Source: Phycisphaerae bacterium (lineage in GTDB: Bacteria; Planctomycetota; Phycisphaerae; UBA1845). From it: 64,000 nucleotides of DNA. Below, in pieces: positions 54,358 to 62,626 of the stretch. The notes below the pieces were generated by a model that made no database searches, was not told the origin of the DNA, and saw only the letters and a list, made by a program, of their open reading frames with translations. Made by a program: the position numbers and the translations under genes. Where the stretch lies: NCBI GenBank assembly GCA_022072505.1, contig JAJVHU010000026.1, positions 1-64,000 of the forward strand, read 5' to 3'. Positions within the stretch are counted from its first letter, which is position 1; every line of letters starts with the position of its first letter.

Positions 54358-55567
54358 TCCCTGAAATCCTAGCCCCTGGGTCCACGGTTATCAACGGAAC
54401 GCGAAAACGCCGCCAACGCCCACGCACGATCTCCGTCGATCCTGGAACCCCCGGGGCGTCGGGCATCGTCCTGCTCCCCCAAAGTTAATCCGGGGGTTAT
54501 GAGAGTCTGACCGGTCACGGACGCGGGCCGGGGGATGGGCGCGGGCGGATTCAGGTGGGAGCGCCGGCGCCGCGCTCAGGCTGAAGTCAAGACGCACTCA
54601 GGCGGAGGGGTCGTTTCTTTTTTTCCAGTTCATCCGGGAATTTCGGGGAACGGAAGACTCCGCCTGCACCTTTCTATCGCGCAACTCTTTTCTTTCATAA
54701 CAGCCACTTATCGTCCGATTGAGAGCGAACGAGTCCCGGGGCCTGTCGCTCCTGCCAAGCGAACCCTGTGGCGTGGTCAAAGCCGTACGAACGACTCGGA
54801 ATCGCCCGCCTCGACAGTCCAGCAAGCCGGCGGAAAGCCGACGATCGGCATCCCGGAAATGCCGGATGAACCTTAAATTCCCAGACTTGGAGGGACATCG
54901 GCGCGTGCCCCGGAGAGCTTGGGAATTTTTCCAATTGACGCCTCACGAACGCGCGTCTTTCGGATCACAGGTCCGGCCTTTCAGCCCTCGGATTGGGTGT
55001 TTGATGCGGAGGGCTTCCCAAAAATCCCCAGGCTCGGAGGGGTTGAAGATCGAACGCCTCCGGTTCCCCAGGGTGGGGGCCGCAACCCCGTTGAGGTCGA
55101 CAAACGCCGCGTGCCGTGCCGCCTTCAAGGCGGGTCGAGAAGCGTTGCGCGCCTCGGAGCACCGGAGTCAAGTGGAGACTCGGGCCCCGGGATTACTTCC
55201 ACGTAAGCCCGTCCGGCAAGACACACGTCAATTATGATGCCTTGAATGTAATCAGGTCCGAGAATCCAGAAAGTCCGCGAAACAGAGTCAAACTACGGCA
55301 TTGGAAAGGTTTAACGACGAATTCAAGACGATCGACTCAAGAGGGGGGGGATTACCGGTCGATACGAGTATCGGACGGGCTTCCACCCGATGCTGGATTC
55401 CTCGGGGGGTTGCTGGTGCTCACGTCCGAATTCGAGGCAGCGGTTCAGGGAAGAATCGTCCGAACCCTCGGCGAACGTTGATGTCGGACCACGTCTGTCC
55501 GGTCGCCTGAGTCGGCGACGGGCAGGCGACATCGCTCGCCCGTGCGGCGGCAACGGGAGGTGGACGC
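54358..55567. other. 1.2-kb region without recognisable gene
   Basis: The plus-strand ORFs here are Arg/Pro/Ser-rich and share no features with known proteins. Repeat E copy 2 occupies 54915-55036. The last 100 bases hold the leader of the FlgM-like gene, with small stems such as gtcgcctgagtcggcgac. I could not find a convincing sigma28 promoter. Confidence 0.5.
54915..55036 (+). repeat. Repeat family E, copy 2
   Basis: It begins gagcttgggaatttttcc and ends cccaaaaatccccaggctcg, which are imperfect inverted copies of each other. The middle matches copy 1 at 51961-52083. Confidence 0.75.
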
Positions 55568-55858
55568 ATGAACCGGATCGAAACGCAACAGCCTCAACTC
55601 ACTCCTGTCACGGCGCTCGCGCCGACCGTTCTGCCCTTCAGCCTGTCGAGCGTCCTCCGCGAAGGCGCGGAGACGACGCTCAGCGCGGACGCCGCCAGCT
55701 TTTCGGACGAAGCGGTCCTTCGTGCGCAGAACACGGCGCCTCGCTTTCATCTGATCTCCCGCATCCGCGACGAGATCAACGCCGGTGCTTTTGAGACGCC
55801 GCAGCGCATCGAGGGCACGGTCGACCGCCTGCTCGATATTCTCGGGTACGCCCCCTGA
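55568..55858 (+). CDS. FlgM-like anti-sigma28 candidate
   Basis: The product has 96 residues from ATG 55568, preceded by gggaggtggacgc. The C-terminal part reads FHLISRIRDEINAGAFETPQRIEGTVDRLLDILG, the helix pattern of FlgM, the flagellar anti-sigma factor: a short I-x-x-G-x-Y/F turn between two helices. The N-terminal half is Pro/Thr-rich and probably unfolded, as in FlgM. The gene lies 69 bases before a flagellin gene, which supports the assignment. It could be another small flagellar regulator. Confidence 0.7.
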   Translation: MNRIETQQPQLTPVTALAPTVLPFSLSSVLREGAETTLSADAASFSDEAVLRAQNTAPRFHLISRIRDEINAGAFETPQRIEGTVDRLLDILGYAP

Positions 55859-55927
55859 CGCCGCGCAGGTCCGCAAACCGCGTCGGCGCTGGCGAAATCC
55901 GCCGGTGTATCCGACAACCTCTTTGTC

Positions 55928-56728
55928 ATGAGCCTGCTGATCCAACCCGCGTTCGGCCTTTCCGCGCTGCGTGCGTTTCAGGCGGCGGATCGGGACATGC
56001 GCCTTTCGCTGGAGCGCCTGTCCACCGGGCGGCGGATCAACCGCGGGTCCGATGATCCGGCCGGTCTGATCGCGGTCGAGGCGATCACCGCGGAAATCCG
56101 GGCCCTGGAGGCGCAGCAGCTCAGCGCGTCCCGCGTCGACTCGTACGCCACGATCGCCGAGGGCGACCTGTCGCAGGCGTCGGACCTGGTGTCCGAACTG
56201 CGGGGCAAGCTCGTGGCGGCGGGCAACAGCGGCGCGCTGAGCGACGAGGAGCGCGCCGCCTATCAGACGGAGATCGACAGCCTCGTCAGCTCGATCGAGC
56301 GCTCCGCGGGATCGGCGCTGGAGCGCCTTGAGGGATTGAACCTTCCGGATGACGCGGTGGGCGACCTGGCGTCGGAACTGTCCGCGGCCGTGGCGGACCT
56401 GCGCGCCGTCGCCTCCGGGGGCGAGTTCGACGTTTCAAGCGGAAAGCTCGAGGAAGCGATGTCGCGCGTCGACGCCGTGATGTCCTCGACCGCCGAGCTG
56501 CGCGGGTCGGTCGGCGCTTACCAGCGGTACGCGCTGGACGCCGAGGTCCGCAGCAGCCAGGTGGCGGTTGAGAACCTCGTCGATTCCCGAAGTCGCATTG
56601 CCGACACCGACTACGCCCTCGAGACGGCGAACCTGAACCTCGCCCAGATCAAGCGCAAAGCTTCGGCGATGGTGCTGAAGATCGCGCGCAACCTGCCGGA
56701 AAACGTCCTGCACCTGCTGAGCGACTGA
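55928..56728 (+). CDS. Minimal flagellin-like protein
   Basis: The product has 266 residues. The N-terminal flagellin D0/D1 helices are clear (FQAADRDMRLSLERLSTGRRINRGSDDPAGLIAVEAITAEIRALEAQQLSASR). The C-terminal D0/D1 is also present (AVENLVDSRSRIADTDYALETANLNLAQIKRKASAMVLKIARNLPENVLHLLSD). The middle of about 100 residues is short, so the surface D2/D3 domains are missing or very small. The usual ending of flagellins with Q-x-x-L-x-L is altered to LPENVLHLLSD. It would form the flagellar filament or a related hook-associated structure. No other flagellar genes are in the window. Confidence 0.88.
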   Translation: MSLLIQPAFGLSALRAFQAADRDMRLSLERLSTGRRINRGSDDPAGLIAVEAITAEIRALEAQQLSASRVDSYATIAEGDLSQASDLVSELRGKLVAAGNSGALSDEERAAYQTEIDSLVSSIERSAGSALERLEGLNLPDDAVGDLASELSAAVADLRAVASGGEFDVSSGKLEEAMSRVDAVMSSTAELRGSVGAYQRYALDAEVRSSQVAVENLVDSRSRIADTDYALETANLNLAQIKRKASAMVLKIARNLPENVLHLLSD

Positions 56729-56909
56729 CGCCGGCCGCGGCTCGCCTCCCGTCGATCCGGACGAAAACAACGACCTCGGCATGAACGCGGCGGCAGGGGC
56801 TTCCCGGCCCGCAATGCCCCGAGTGCGACGCGCCGGCGCCATGACCTTGTCTCTCCAAGGAGCGGCGATCGCTCCGTCGTCCCGCTTCGAGGTCGAAGGC
56901 CGTGCGGCG

Positions 56910-57665
56910 TCATCTTACCCCTGTGCCGCACTCCGGGCAGACGCCGCTGACGTTGCCGGTCAGGTCGTATTCGCAGGTTCGGCAGAGCATCCCCGTGCCG
57001 GAGAAGATCGGGTTGGTGCGGTAGCGATCCTCGACGACCATCGTCCGCACCCAGCCTTCGCCGAAGCGCCCGCGCTCGCGCAGCGTCGCGGCGATGGTGA
57101 TGTGCCCGATGTAGAAGGGCATGAGCAGGGCGAGATTCCGCTTCAGCGACGCGCCGAACGAGATCGGCGTCAGATCGCGGCAGTACACGACGCGCAGCCC
57201 GAACGCTGCTTTCCCGGGAGACTGACCACGGAACCCGTCCTTGCATAGCAGGCTCAGCAGGAAGAATACGGTGATCAGCACGTCCAGCGGCCCCGGCGCG
57301 CCGGTTCGCGCGGTGACGTTCATCAGCGGGATCGGCCAGCAGGGTGTCGCGGAAATCATACAAGGCGACATCAGGATTGCGGCAGGGGTCGAGACGTTGA
57401 GCGCCTGCGGCGTCCACGCGCTGAACACCAGGCCCGCCGCCGTCCAGAAGATCCCCAGCGCGATCATGTCGATCAGGAACGCCATCCAGCGCCGCTCAAT
57501 GAAGCGCTCCGAGCACGAGGCGCAGACATGGCCGGTGTAGAACTTGACCCAGCGAGGCCTCCGGCGCACTTCCCCGCACAACGGACACGGCGGCGAAGGA
57601 GGTGCGGCGTCGATCGGCGGCGATCCGGGGTTCATGACCTTCTCCTGCGGATCATCGAGCGCCAT
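56910..57665 (-). CDS. RDD-family membrane protein with zinc ribbons
   Basis: The product has 251 residues. A Cys motif at 27-30 (PCPLCGEV) and CASCSERFIERRWMAFLIDMIALGIFWTAAGLVF begin the RDD domain, followed by LITVFFLLSLLCKDGFRGQSPGKAAFGLRVVYCRDLTPISFGASLKRNLALLM with the conserved GQSPGK. At the end is CRTCEYDLTGNVSGVCPECGTGVR, a zinc ribbon in the style often seen in Planctomycetes proteins. The RDD domain has an unknown transport-like or membrane function. ATG 57665 or the internal ATG 57635 may be the start. Confidence 0.85.
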   Translation of the reverse strand: MALDDPQEKVMNPGSPPIDAAPPSPPCPLCGEVRRRPRWVKFYTGHVCASCSERFIERRWMAFLIDMIALGIFWTAAGLVFSAWTPQALNVSTPAAILMSPCMISATPCWPIPLMNVTARTGAPGPLDVLITVFFLLSLLCKDGFRGQSPGKAAFGLRVVYCRDLTPISFGASLKRNLALLMPFYIGHITIAATLRERGRFGEGWVRTMVVEDRYRTNPIFSGTGMLCRTCEYDLTGNVSGVCPECGTGVR

Positions 57666-58008
57666 GCTGTAACCGCCTTATCGCGGGTTTTCAAGGCTTC
57701 CGACGGGGGCGAAGGCGCCGACCCGCTCGGACCCGGACCCGGACCCGGAACCGGGCCGGACTGGAACATCGTTTCAAAACCGAGCCGCGCCCGCCTGTCG
57801 TTGACGTTGGGAAGCAATGTCAAGGGTCAGGAAGCGTACCGGGAGGCAGGCAGGCAGCGAGGGACAAAGGGACAGAGGGACGAAAGAAACCGGAGCCCTT
57901 ATCCCCGATTCCCGATTGGCGACTCCCGATTCACGACTTCCGATTCACGATTCTTGACCTGCGTAGGGCGGGCTATGCCCGCCGCTTTTGCCGCTACGGA
58001 CACGGCGG
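57666..58008. other. Intergenic region with simple repeats
   Basis: No gene is seen. The stretch has a ggacccggacccggacc run, a partial copy of repeat B near 57774, direct copies of cccgattcacga-like sequence, and the palindrome ggcgggctatgcccgcc near 57970. The last is a motif often seen as a dispersed repeat. Confidence 0.5.
57774..57804 (-). repeat. Repeat family B, partial copy
   Basis: On the minus strand gtcaacgacaggcgggcgcggctcggttttga matches the gggcgcggctcggttttg right half of the full element at 16127-16212. Confidence 0.55.
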
Positions 58009-58773
58009 CTACGGACAGTTCTTGGTTTCCAGCAGGTTGCACTCGATGACGATCACGAAGTGTTCGCCGGAATCGACGGGGCACCAGGTGTGCGTCGCGC
58101 GGCCGTTCTCGTTGATCTCGACGGGAACGGTATCGTCCGCGTCGAGCGTGAACGTGACGGTCGCGCCCGGTTGGCCGTGCTTCATCACCGCTTTCATGCG
58201 CGGACCGCAGGGGCGGTTCTTGCACCTGAGGGTCAACGTTTCGTCACCCGTGCAGGTGGGCCGCTCGCCCCAGAACTGGATCATGCGGTTGCCCGCGCCG
58301 GTGAACGGGCCATACCACTCCTTGATCTTGTCGATCTTGTGGTAGTACGTCAGGAAGTCGCCGCCGATCGAGTTGCAATCCTGGTAGCCGTCCGTGGAGT
58401 GGATCGTGACGAAGAAGGACTCACCGGCCTCGACCGGGTACGGGGCGAACGGCGCGCCGTGCCAACCGGTTCCGCTGGTGACGAAGGATACTTCGCGCAG
58501 GAGGGCGCCCGGTTCGCCGCCGGTGTCGCGGCGGAGGCGGACGGTAAGCGCTTCGGTCGAGTCCCCGGTCAGGCGCCAGCGAATCTCCTCGAGGTAGAAG
58601 CGGTTCTGCGCCGTCCAGCGGTAGGCGACCTCGCTCTGGCCCGTCACAGCCGATCCCTCCTCGTAGGGGAGATCATCGTTGACGCCCTCGATGTATTCCG
58701 AGGCGAAAAGCGACGAAGCTCCTGAGCACGAAACCACGGCGACGCCCAGTTGCAACGCGAAGCTCGTTCTCAT
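58009..58773 (-). CDS. Secreted protein with shared C-terminal module
   Basis: ATG 58773 follows taggagattcagag and opens a signal peptide (MRTSFALQLGVAVVSCSGASSLFASE). The mature domain (about 230 residues) is beta-rich: WTAQNRFYLEEIRWRLTGDSTEALTVRLRRDTGGEPGALLREVSFV, a jelly-roll-like pattern, then YPVEAGESFFVTIHSTDGYQDC. The final 75 residues (RCKNRPCGPRMKAVMKHGQPGATVTFTLDADDTVPVEINENGRATHTWCPVDSGEHFVIVIECN, ending NCP) resemble the ends of the proteins at 3466 and 19664. The function is unknown; extracellular binding is likely. The gene diverges from the truncated secreted protein at 59050. Confidence 0.8.
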   Translation of the reverse strand: MRTSFALQLGVAVVSCSGASSLFASEYIEGVNDDLPYEEGSAVTGQSEVAYRWTAQNRFYLEEIRWRLTGDSTEALTVRLRRDTGGEPGALLREVSFVTSGTGWHGAPFAPYPVEAGESFFVTIHSTDGYQDCNSIGGDFLTYYHKIDKIKEWYGPFTGAGNRMIQFWGERPTCTGDETLTLRCKNRPCGPRMKAVMKHGQPGATVTFTLDADDTVPVEINENGRATHTWCPVDSGEHFVIVIECNLLETKNCP

Positions 58774-59049
58774 CTCTGAATCTCCTATGTCGCCCGGGTA
58801 GCGGCGACGTCGTGAGGATGCACACCCGTGGATGCATCTTACCACGTTCCGAGTTCACGCGTACACAGATTCCGGACGTTCCCGGCGAACCACAACGAGC
58901 CTGAAGGCGTGCGGGTCGGCGTCCCAACCTTCCGCATTCTTACCCGTTATTGCCGTGTGGTCGTTCCGGAAGTTAAACCATGACGCATTCGAGACTGCCG
59001 CATAACGACAATAACTGAATCTCTGCTTGACTCTGGCTCGGACGTTCGT

Positions 59050-59400
59050 ATGCGTGCCGGAATGTTGGCAGTTGCGAGCCTCGCGCTGACCTTGCTCGCC
59101 CATGTCGCCTCGGTGCAGGACGACGCCATCTTCCGGTTCACTATCGACGGCGGGGGCGACTGTGTCGGCGATGTGCTCGAGCTTTCGGGAACGATCGGAC
59201 AACCCGACGCCGGACCGCCGACGCCGATGACGGGTGGAGACTCCGAACTCACCGGCGGATTCTGGCCGGGCATGGCCTCGCCTCCTGAGGAAGGCCGCAC
59301 CGGCAGCAATGAAAAGCTCAAGAAAGCGAAGTTCCAGGACCGCAACGGCGAGAACCAGCTCAAGGTCACCGCACACCGGCGGTTTTGCAACGGCGTGATA
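59050..59400 (+). pseudogene. Truncated secreted TIDGGG/GTIGQPDAG-type protein
   Basis: The frame starts MRAGMLAVASLALTLLAHVASVQDDAIFRFTIDGGGDCVGDVLELSGTIGQPDAGPPTPMTGGDSELTGGFWPGMASP, a common opening of exported Planctomycetes proteins. It then starts the shared C-terminal module (EKLKKAKFQDRNGENQLKVTA). At about 59377 it runs into cggcggttttgcaacggcgt, a fragment of repeat B, and the remaining 160 bases overlap nfo in another frame. The real end of the protein is therefore lost and the ORF on the track is an artefact beyond about 59380. Confidence 0.7.
59377..59396 (+). repeat. Repeat family B, arm fragment
   Basis: cggcggttttgcaacggcgt matches one terminal arm of the repeat at 16191-16209 with one change. 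It marks the break in the secreted-protein gene and lies just before the nfo start. Confidence 0.55.
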
Positions 59401-59410
59401 GGATGCACCG

Positions 59411-60301
59411 ATGGTTCGTCAGACTCCACGCCTGGGCGCTCACCTGTCCGTCGCCGGCGGACTTCACCTTGCGTTCGACGCGGCGCGGAAGGTCCGCTGC
59501 GACGCGATGCAGATCTTCGTCAAGAACCAGCGACAGTGGAGCGCGCCGCCGCTGTCCCCTGACGCGGTTCGCGCCTTCCGCGAGCATCCGCAGGCCGCCC
59601 GCGTCGCGCCCGTCATCGCGCATGCCTCCTACCTGTTGAATCTGGCGTCCGCCGACCGGGCCGCGCGCGCGAAAAGCCTCGCGGCTTTGACCGACGAGTT
59701 GCAACGATGCGAGGCGCTGGGCGTCGCCGGTCTCGTGCTGCATCCCGGAGCCGCGGGTGACAGCGACATGTCATCCGCGATCCGGCGCATCGCCGTCGCC
59801 CTCAACGACGTGCTCGCCGCCGTCCCGGACGGGCGCTGTGCGATCCTGCTGGAGACCACCGCCGGACAAGGCAGCGCCGTCGGGTGGCGTTTCGAACATC
59901 TGGCGGACCTTCTCGCGGGCGTCGAAGCGGGAGACCGCGTCGGCGCCTGCCTGGACACGTGCCACCTTTTCGCCGCCGGGTACGATTTCCGCACCGCGGA
60001 CGATTACGCCCTGATGATCGCCGAACTCGATCGCCTGATCGGCGTCCGCCGCGTCCGCTGCATCCACGTCAACGACTCGGTCAAACCCCTGGGAAGCCGC
60101 GTGGATCGACACGCCCACATCGGCGAAGGCGAGATCGGCCTCGCCGGTTTCCGGCACTTCGTCAACGACCCGCGCTGGGCGGACCTGCCGATGATCCTCG
60201 AAACGCCGAAGGGCGAAGATGACCAGGGGCGGGATTACGACGCGCTGAACCTCCAGCGCCTGCGACGACTGATCCGCCGCAGCCGGACTCCCGTCGATTA
60301 G
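59411..60301 (+). CDS. nfo: Endonuclease IV (deoxyribonuclease IV)
   Basis: This AP endonuclease of 296 residues cleaves abasic sites in base-excision repair. It is recognised by GAHLSVAGGLHLAFDAARKVRCDAMQIFVKNQRQW at the start, SYLLNLAS, LHPGAAGDS, LLETTAGQGSAVG, CLDTCHLFAAGYDF, HVNDSVKPLGSRVDRHAHIGEGEIG and LETPKG. These hold the His, Glu and Asp ligands for three zinc ions. The length is usual. ATG 59411 follows a repeat fragment only ten bases after it ends, so its promoter must be upstream in the broken gene or within the repeat. Confidence 0.95.
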   Translation: MVRQTPRLGAHLSVAGGLHLAFDAARKVRCDAMQIFVKNQRQWSAPPLSPDAVRAFREHPQAARVAPVIAHASYLLNLASADRAARAKSLAALTDELQRCEALGVAGLVLHPGAAGDSDMSSAIRRIAVALNDVLAAVPDGRCAILLETTAGQGSAVGWRFEHLADLLAGVEAGDRVGACLDTCHLFAAGYDFRTADDYALMIAELDRLIGVRRVRCIHVNDSVKPLGSRVDRHAHIGEGEIGLAGFRHFVNDPRWADLPMILETPKGEDDQGRDYDALNLQRLRRLIRRSRTPVD

Positions 60302-60638
60302 ACCGCGGCTTCAACACCGAGCCTTAACCGCCCGTTGAAAAACTCACGACCGGTCTTTGTGATGCCGGTTTTTCCGGTAAAATTCGCGTTCCGGAGGGAC
60401 GCGCACCCTTTTTCAGCGGGCGGTTAACCGTGTCAGGGAACCTTCAGAGCCTCAAACATCCGGCGCGTGTTCCGCAGCGCGGCACGAATGTCGAACCTTG
60501 AATTCAATGCGTTGCCCCCTCGACGAGATCGGCGTACGACTGAAACCGGGCTGCCTGCGTCGACATCGTCACGGCAATTTCACGGCGCGCGGCCGGACGG
60601 AATCAACCGCGGGAGCGCCGGTCCGCGCTTCACAATCC
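60302..60638. other. Intergenic region between convergent nfo and pyrG
   Basis: No gene is seen. A full copy of repeat C lies at 60325-60428, and nothing else is recognised. Confidence 0.5.
60325..60428 (+). repeat. Repeat family C, copy 3
   Basis: It is bounded by taaccgcccgttgaaaaa and tttttcagcgggcggtta, an 18-bp terminal inverted repeat with a single mismatch. The middle is shorter and diverged but keeps gtgatgccggtttttccggtaaaattcgc. Position and shape would suit a two-way terminator. Confidence 0.8.
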
Positions 60639-62456
60639 TCACGCATCGACCAGATCAGCCGAGCCTACGTGAGGCGTTCGTTCTGAACCGCAACCCTCGT
60701 CCGCGTCGCGCGCCTCGCTCCCGTCATCGCACGGGGTGACGCCCGACCGGACCAGGCATGCCCGCACCAGCCCGAGGAAGAACGGGGACGGGTTCAGCGG
60801 CCGTCCGGTCAGCTCCGGATGCGCCTGCGTCGCCAGGAAGAACGGATGCACGGACTCCGGCAGCTCGACCACCTGCATGATCGGGTGCTGCGGCGCCCGG
60901 CCGGAAAAGACCAGCCCCCCGGCTTCGAGACGCTGGATGTAGTCCGGGTTGACCTCGTAGCGGTGCCGGAAGCGGAGTCGAAGGCGCTCCGCGCCGCCGG
61001 CGAGTCGCGAAATCAGCGAATCCGGCGTCAGGATCACGTCAAACCCGCCGAGGCGCATGTTGCCGCCCAGCCCTTCGAGGCGCTTCTGCTCCGGAAGCAG
61101 ATCGATCACCGGGTCGGGGCAGTCGCGGTCGATCTCGGTCGTGCCCGCATGACGCAGGTCAAGCACGTTGCGGGCGTACTCGATGACGGCCATCTGCATG
61201 CCGTAACACAGGCCCAGGTAGGGCACGCCGTTGCGGCGGACGTGCTCGATGCACTCGATCTTGCCGTCCACGCCGCGGAAGCCGAACCCGCCCGGGACAA
61301 TGACGCCGTGAATGTGGCGAAGGCGGTCGGCGACGTTCGCGCCGGTCAGCTCGGTGCTGTCCACCCACTCGAGCTGCACGCGGGCGTTCAGATGCGTTCC
61401 GGCGTGTTCGAGCGCTTGAATGATGCTGGCGTAGCTGTCGCGGACCGAGGTGTACTTCCCGATGATGCCGACGGTGACCGGGTGCTGGGCGCCGCGGAAG
61501 CGGGAGATGTAGGCGTTCCAGGTGCGGCGGGCGTCCTCCTCGCGTTGCTCGTTGACCAGGGGTTGCAGGTGAAGGATGTCGAGAACGGCCTGGTCGATGC
61601 CCGCGCCGTGGAGCATCTCGGGGATGAGGTAGATGCTCTCGCAGTCGTGCATCGAGAAGACGCGCTCCATCGGGACGTTGGCGTAGAGGGCGAGCTTCTC
61701 GCGGGCCTTTTTCGTCACCGGGCGGTGCGCGCGGCAGGCGATGATGTGCGGCTGGATGCCCGCGGCGTTGAGCAGCTTGAGGTTGATCTGGGCGGCCTTG
61801 GACTTCTGCTCGCCCAGCGACTGCGGCTCGATCACGTAGGTGAGGGCGACGAAGCAGAAGTTCTCCGCGCCCTCCTCGTAGGCCATCTCGCGGACGGCCT
61901 CGATGTAATACGCGTTCTCGACGTCGCCGACCGTGCCGCCGATCTCGACGAAGATGACGTCCGCGGCGCTGGCCACGGCAAGCTCGCGCAGGCGGTGTTT
62001 CACCTCGCCGGTGACGTGCGGGATCATCTGCACGTCGCGCCCGAGATAAAGCCCCTTGCGCTCTTTTTCGAGGACGGTGGCGAAGATCTGCCCGCTGGTG
62101 GAGAAGTTCAGGCGCGACAGATCCTGGTCGAGCATGCGCTCGTACGTGCCCAGGTCCATGTCGCACTCCATCCCGTCATCCAGGACGAAGACCTCGCCGT
62201 GGCGGAAGGGGTTGAGCGTGCCGCTGTCGCGGTTGAGGTAGCCTTCGAGCTTGATCGGGGCGACCTTCAGCCCCTTGTCCTTGAGGATCTTCGCCAGCGA
62301 ACTGGAGAAGATGCCCTTGCCCAGACCGCTCATCACGGTGCCGAAGACGACGACGTACTTTGTCCGCCCCTTGACATACCCGGACGGAAAAGGGGTGTAG
62401 AACTCGGTGTCGTCGGTCAGGTGGCTGACGCCGGAAAGTATGTCGTTGCCGCTCAT
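60639..62456 (-). CDS. pyrG: CTP synthase, divergent form
   Basis: This two-domain enzyme of 605 residues makes CTP from UTP with glutamine as nitrogen donor. The synthetase domain starts at about 30: KYVVVFGTVMSGLGKGIFSSSLAKILKDKG (P-loop). KLEGYLNRDSGTLNPFRHGEVFVLDDGMECDMDLGTYERML follows, where bacteria usually have KLDPYINVDPGTM. EIGGTVGDVEN lies near 165. The glutaminase domain (about 325-570) has GGFGFRG, GLCYGMQ with the Cys nucleophile near 415, and ATQAHPEL with His-x-Glu. The active-site elements remain, but the P-loop region and product-binding block differ from typical bacterial PyrG. The N- and C-termini (about 25 residues each) are extended. It lies downstream of kdsB. Confidence 0.93.
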   Translation of the reverse strand: MSGNDILSGVSHLTDDTEFYTPFPSGYVKGRTKYVVVFGTVMSGLGKGIFSSSLAKILKDKGLKVAPIKLEGYLNRDSGTLNPFRHGEVFVLDDGMECDMDLGTYERMLDQDLSRLNFSTSGQIFATVLEKERKGLYLGRDVQMIPHVTGEVKHRLRELAVASAADVIFVEIGGTVGDVENAYYIEAVREMAYEEGAENFCFVALTYVIEPQSLGEQKSKAAQINLKLLNAAGIQPHIIACRAHRPVTKKAREKLALYANVPMERVFSMHDCESIYLIPEMLHGAGIDQAVLDILHLQPLVNEQREEDARRTWNAYISRFRGAQHPVTVGIIGKYTSVRDSYASIIQALEHAGTHLNARVQLEWVDSTELTGANVADRLRHIHGVIVPGGFGFRGVDGKIECIEHVRRNGVPYLGLCYGMQMAVIEYARNVLDLRHAGTTEIDRDCPDPVIDLLPEQKRLEGLGGNMRLGGFDVILTPDSLISRLAGGAERLRLRFRHRYEVNPDYIQRLEAGGLVFSGRAPQHPIMQVVELPESVHPFFLATQAHPELTGRPLNPSPFFLGLVRACLVRSGVTPCDDGSEARDADEGCGSERTPHVGSADLVDA

Positions 62457-62626
62457 GATCGGATCACGGAATAAGGGTTCCAGGTTTCGCGCGTCGGGAA
62501 TCGTTCCCCGGTCGGCATACCGCTCCGACCGACGATGACGTGCGGCGCACCCGCCCCGTCGGCGCTTAAGCGCGCCGCCGCCGTCCGCAAGCCCCTTCCC
62601 CCCTCCGCAGGCGCCCCCGGCGCCGC

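Noticed and set aside
54719-55237. 172-residue plus-strand ORF
   Set aside because: It crosses repeat E copy 2 and has Arg/Ser/Pro-rich translation with no conserved feature.
55460-55567. Riboswitch or sigma28 promoter before the FlgM-like gene
   Set aside because: Small stems are present, but no known riboswitch core and no clear TAAA/GCCGATAA-type promoter could be found.
60819-62474. 551-residue plus-strand ORF
   Set aside because: Antisense to pyrG; made of Asp/Val/Ala/Leu runs without family features.
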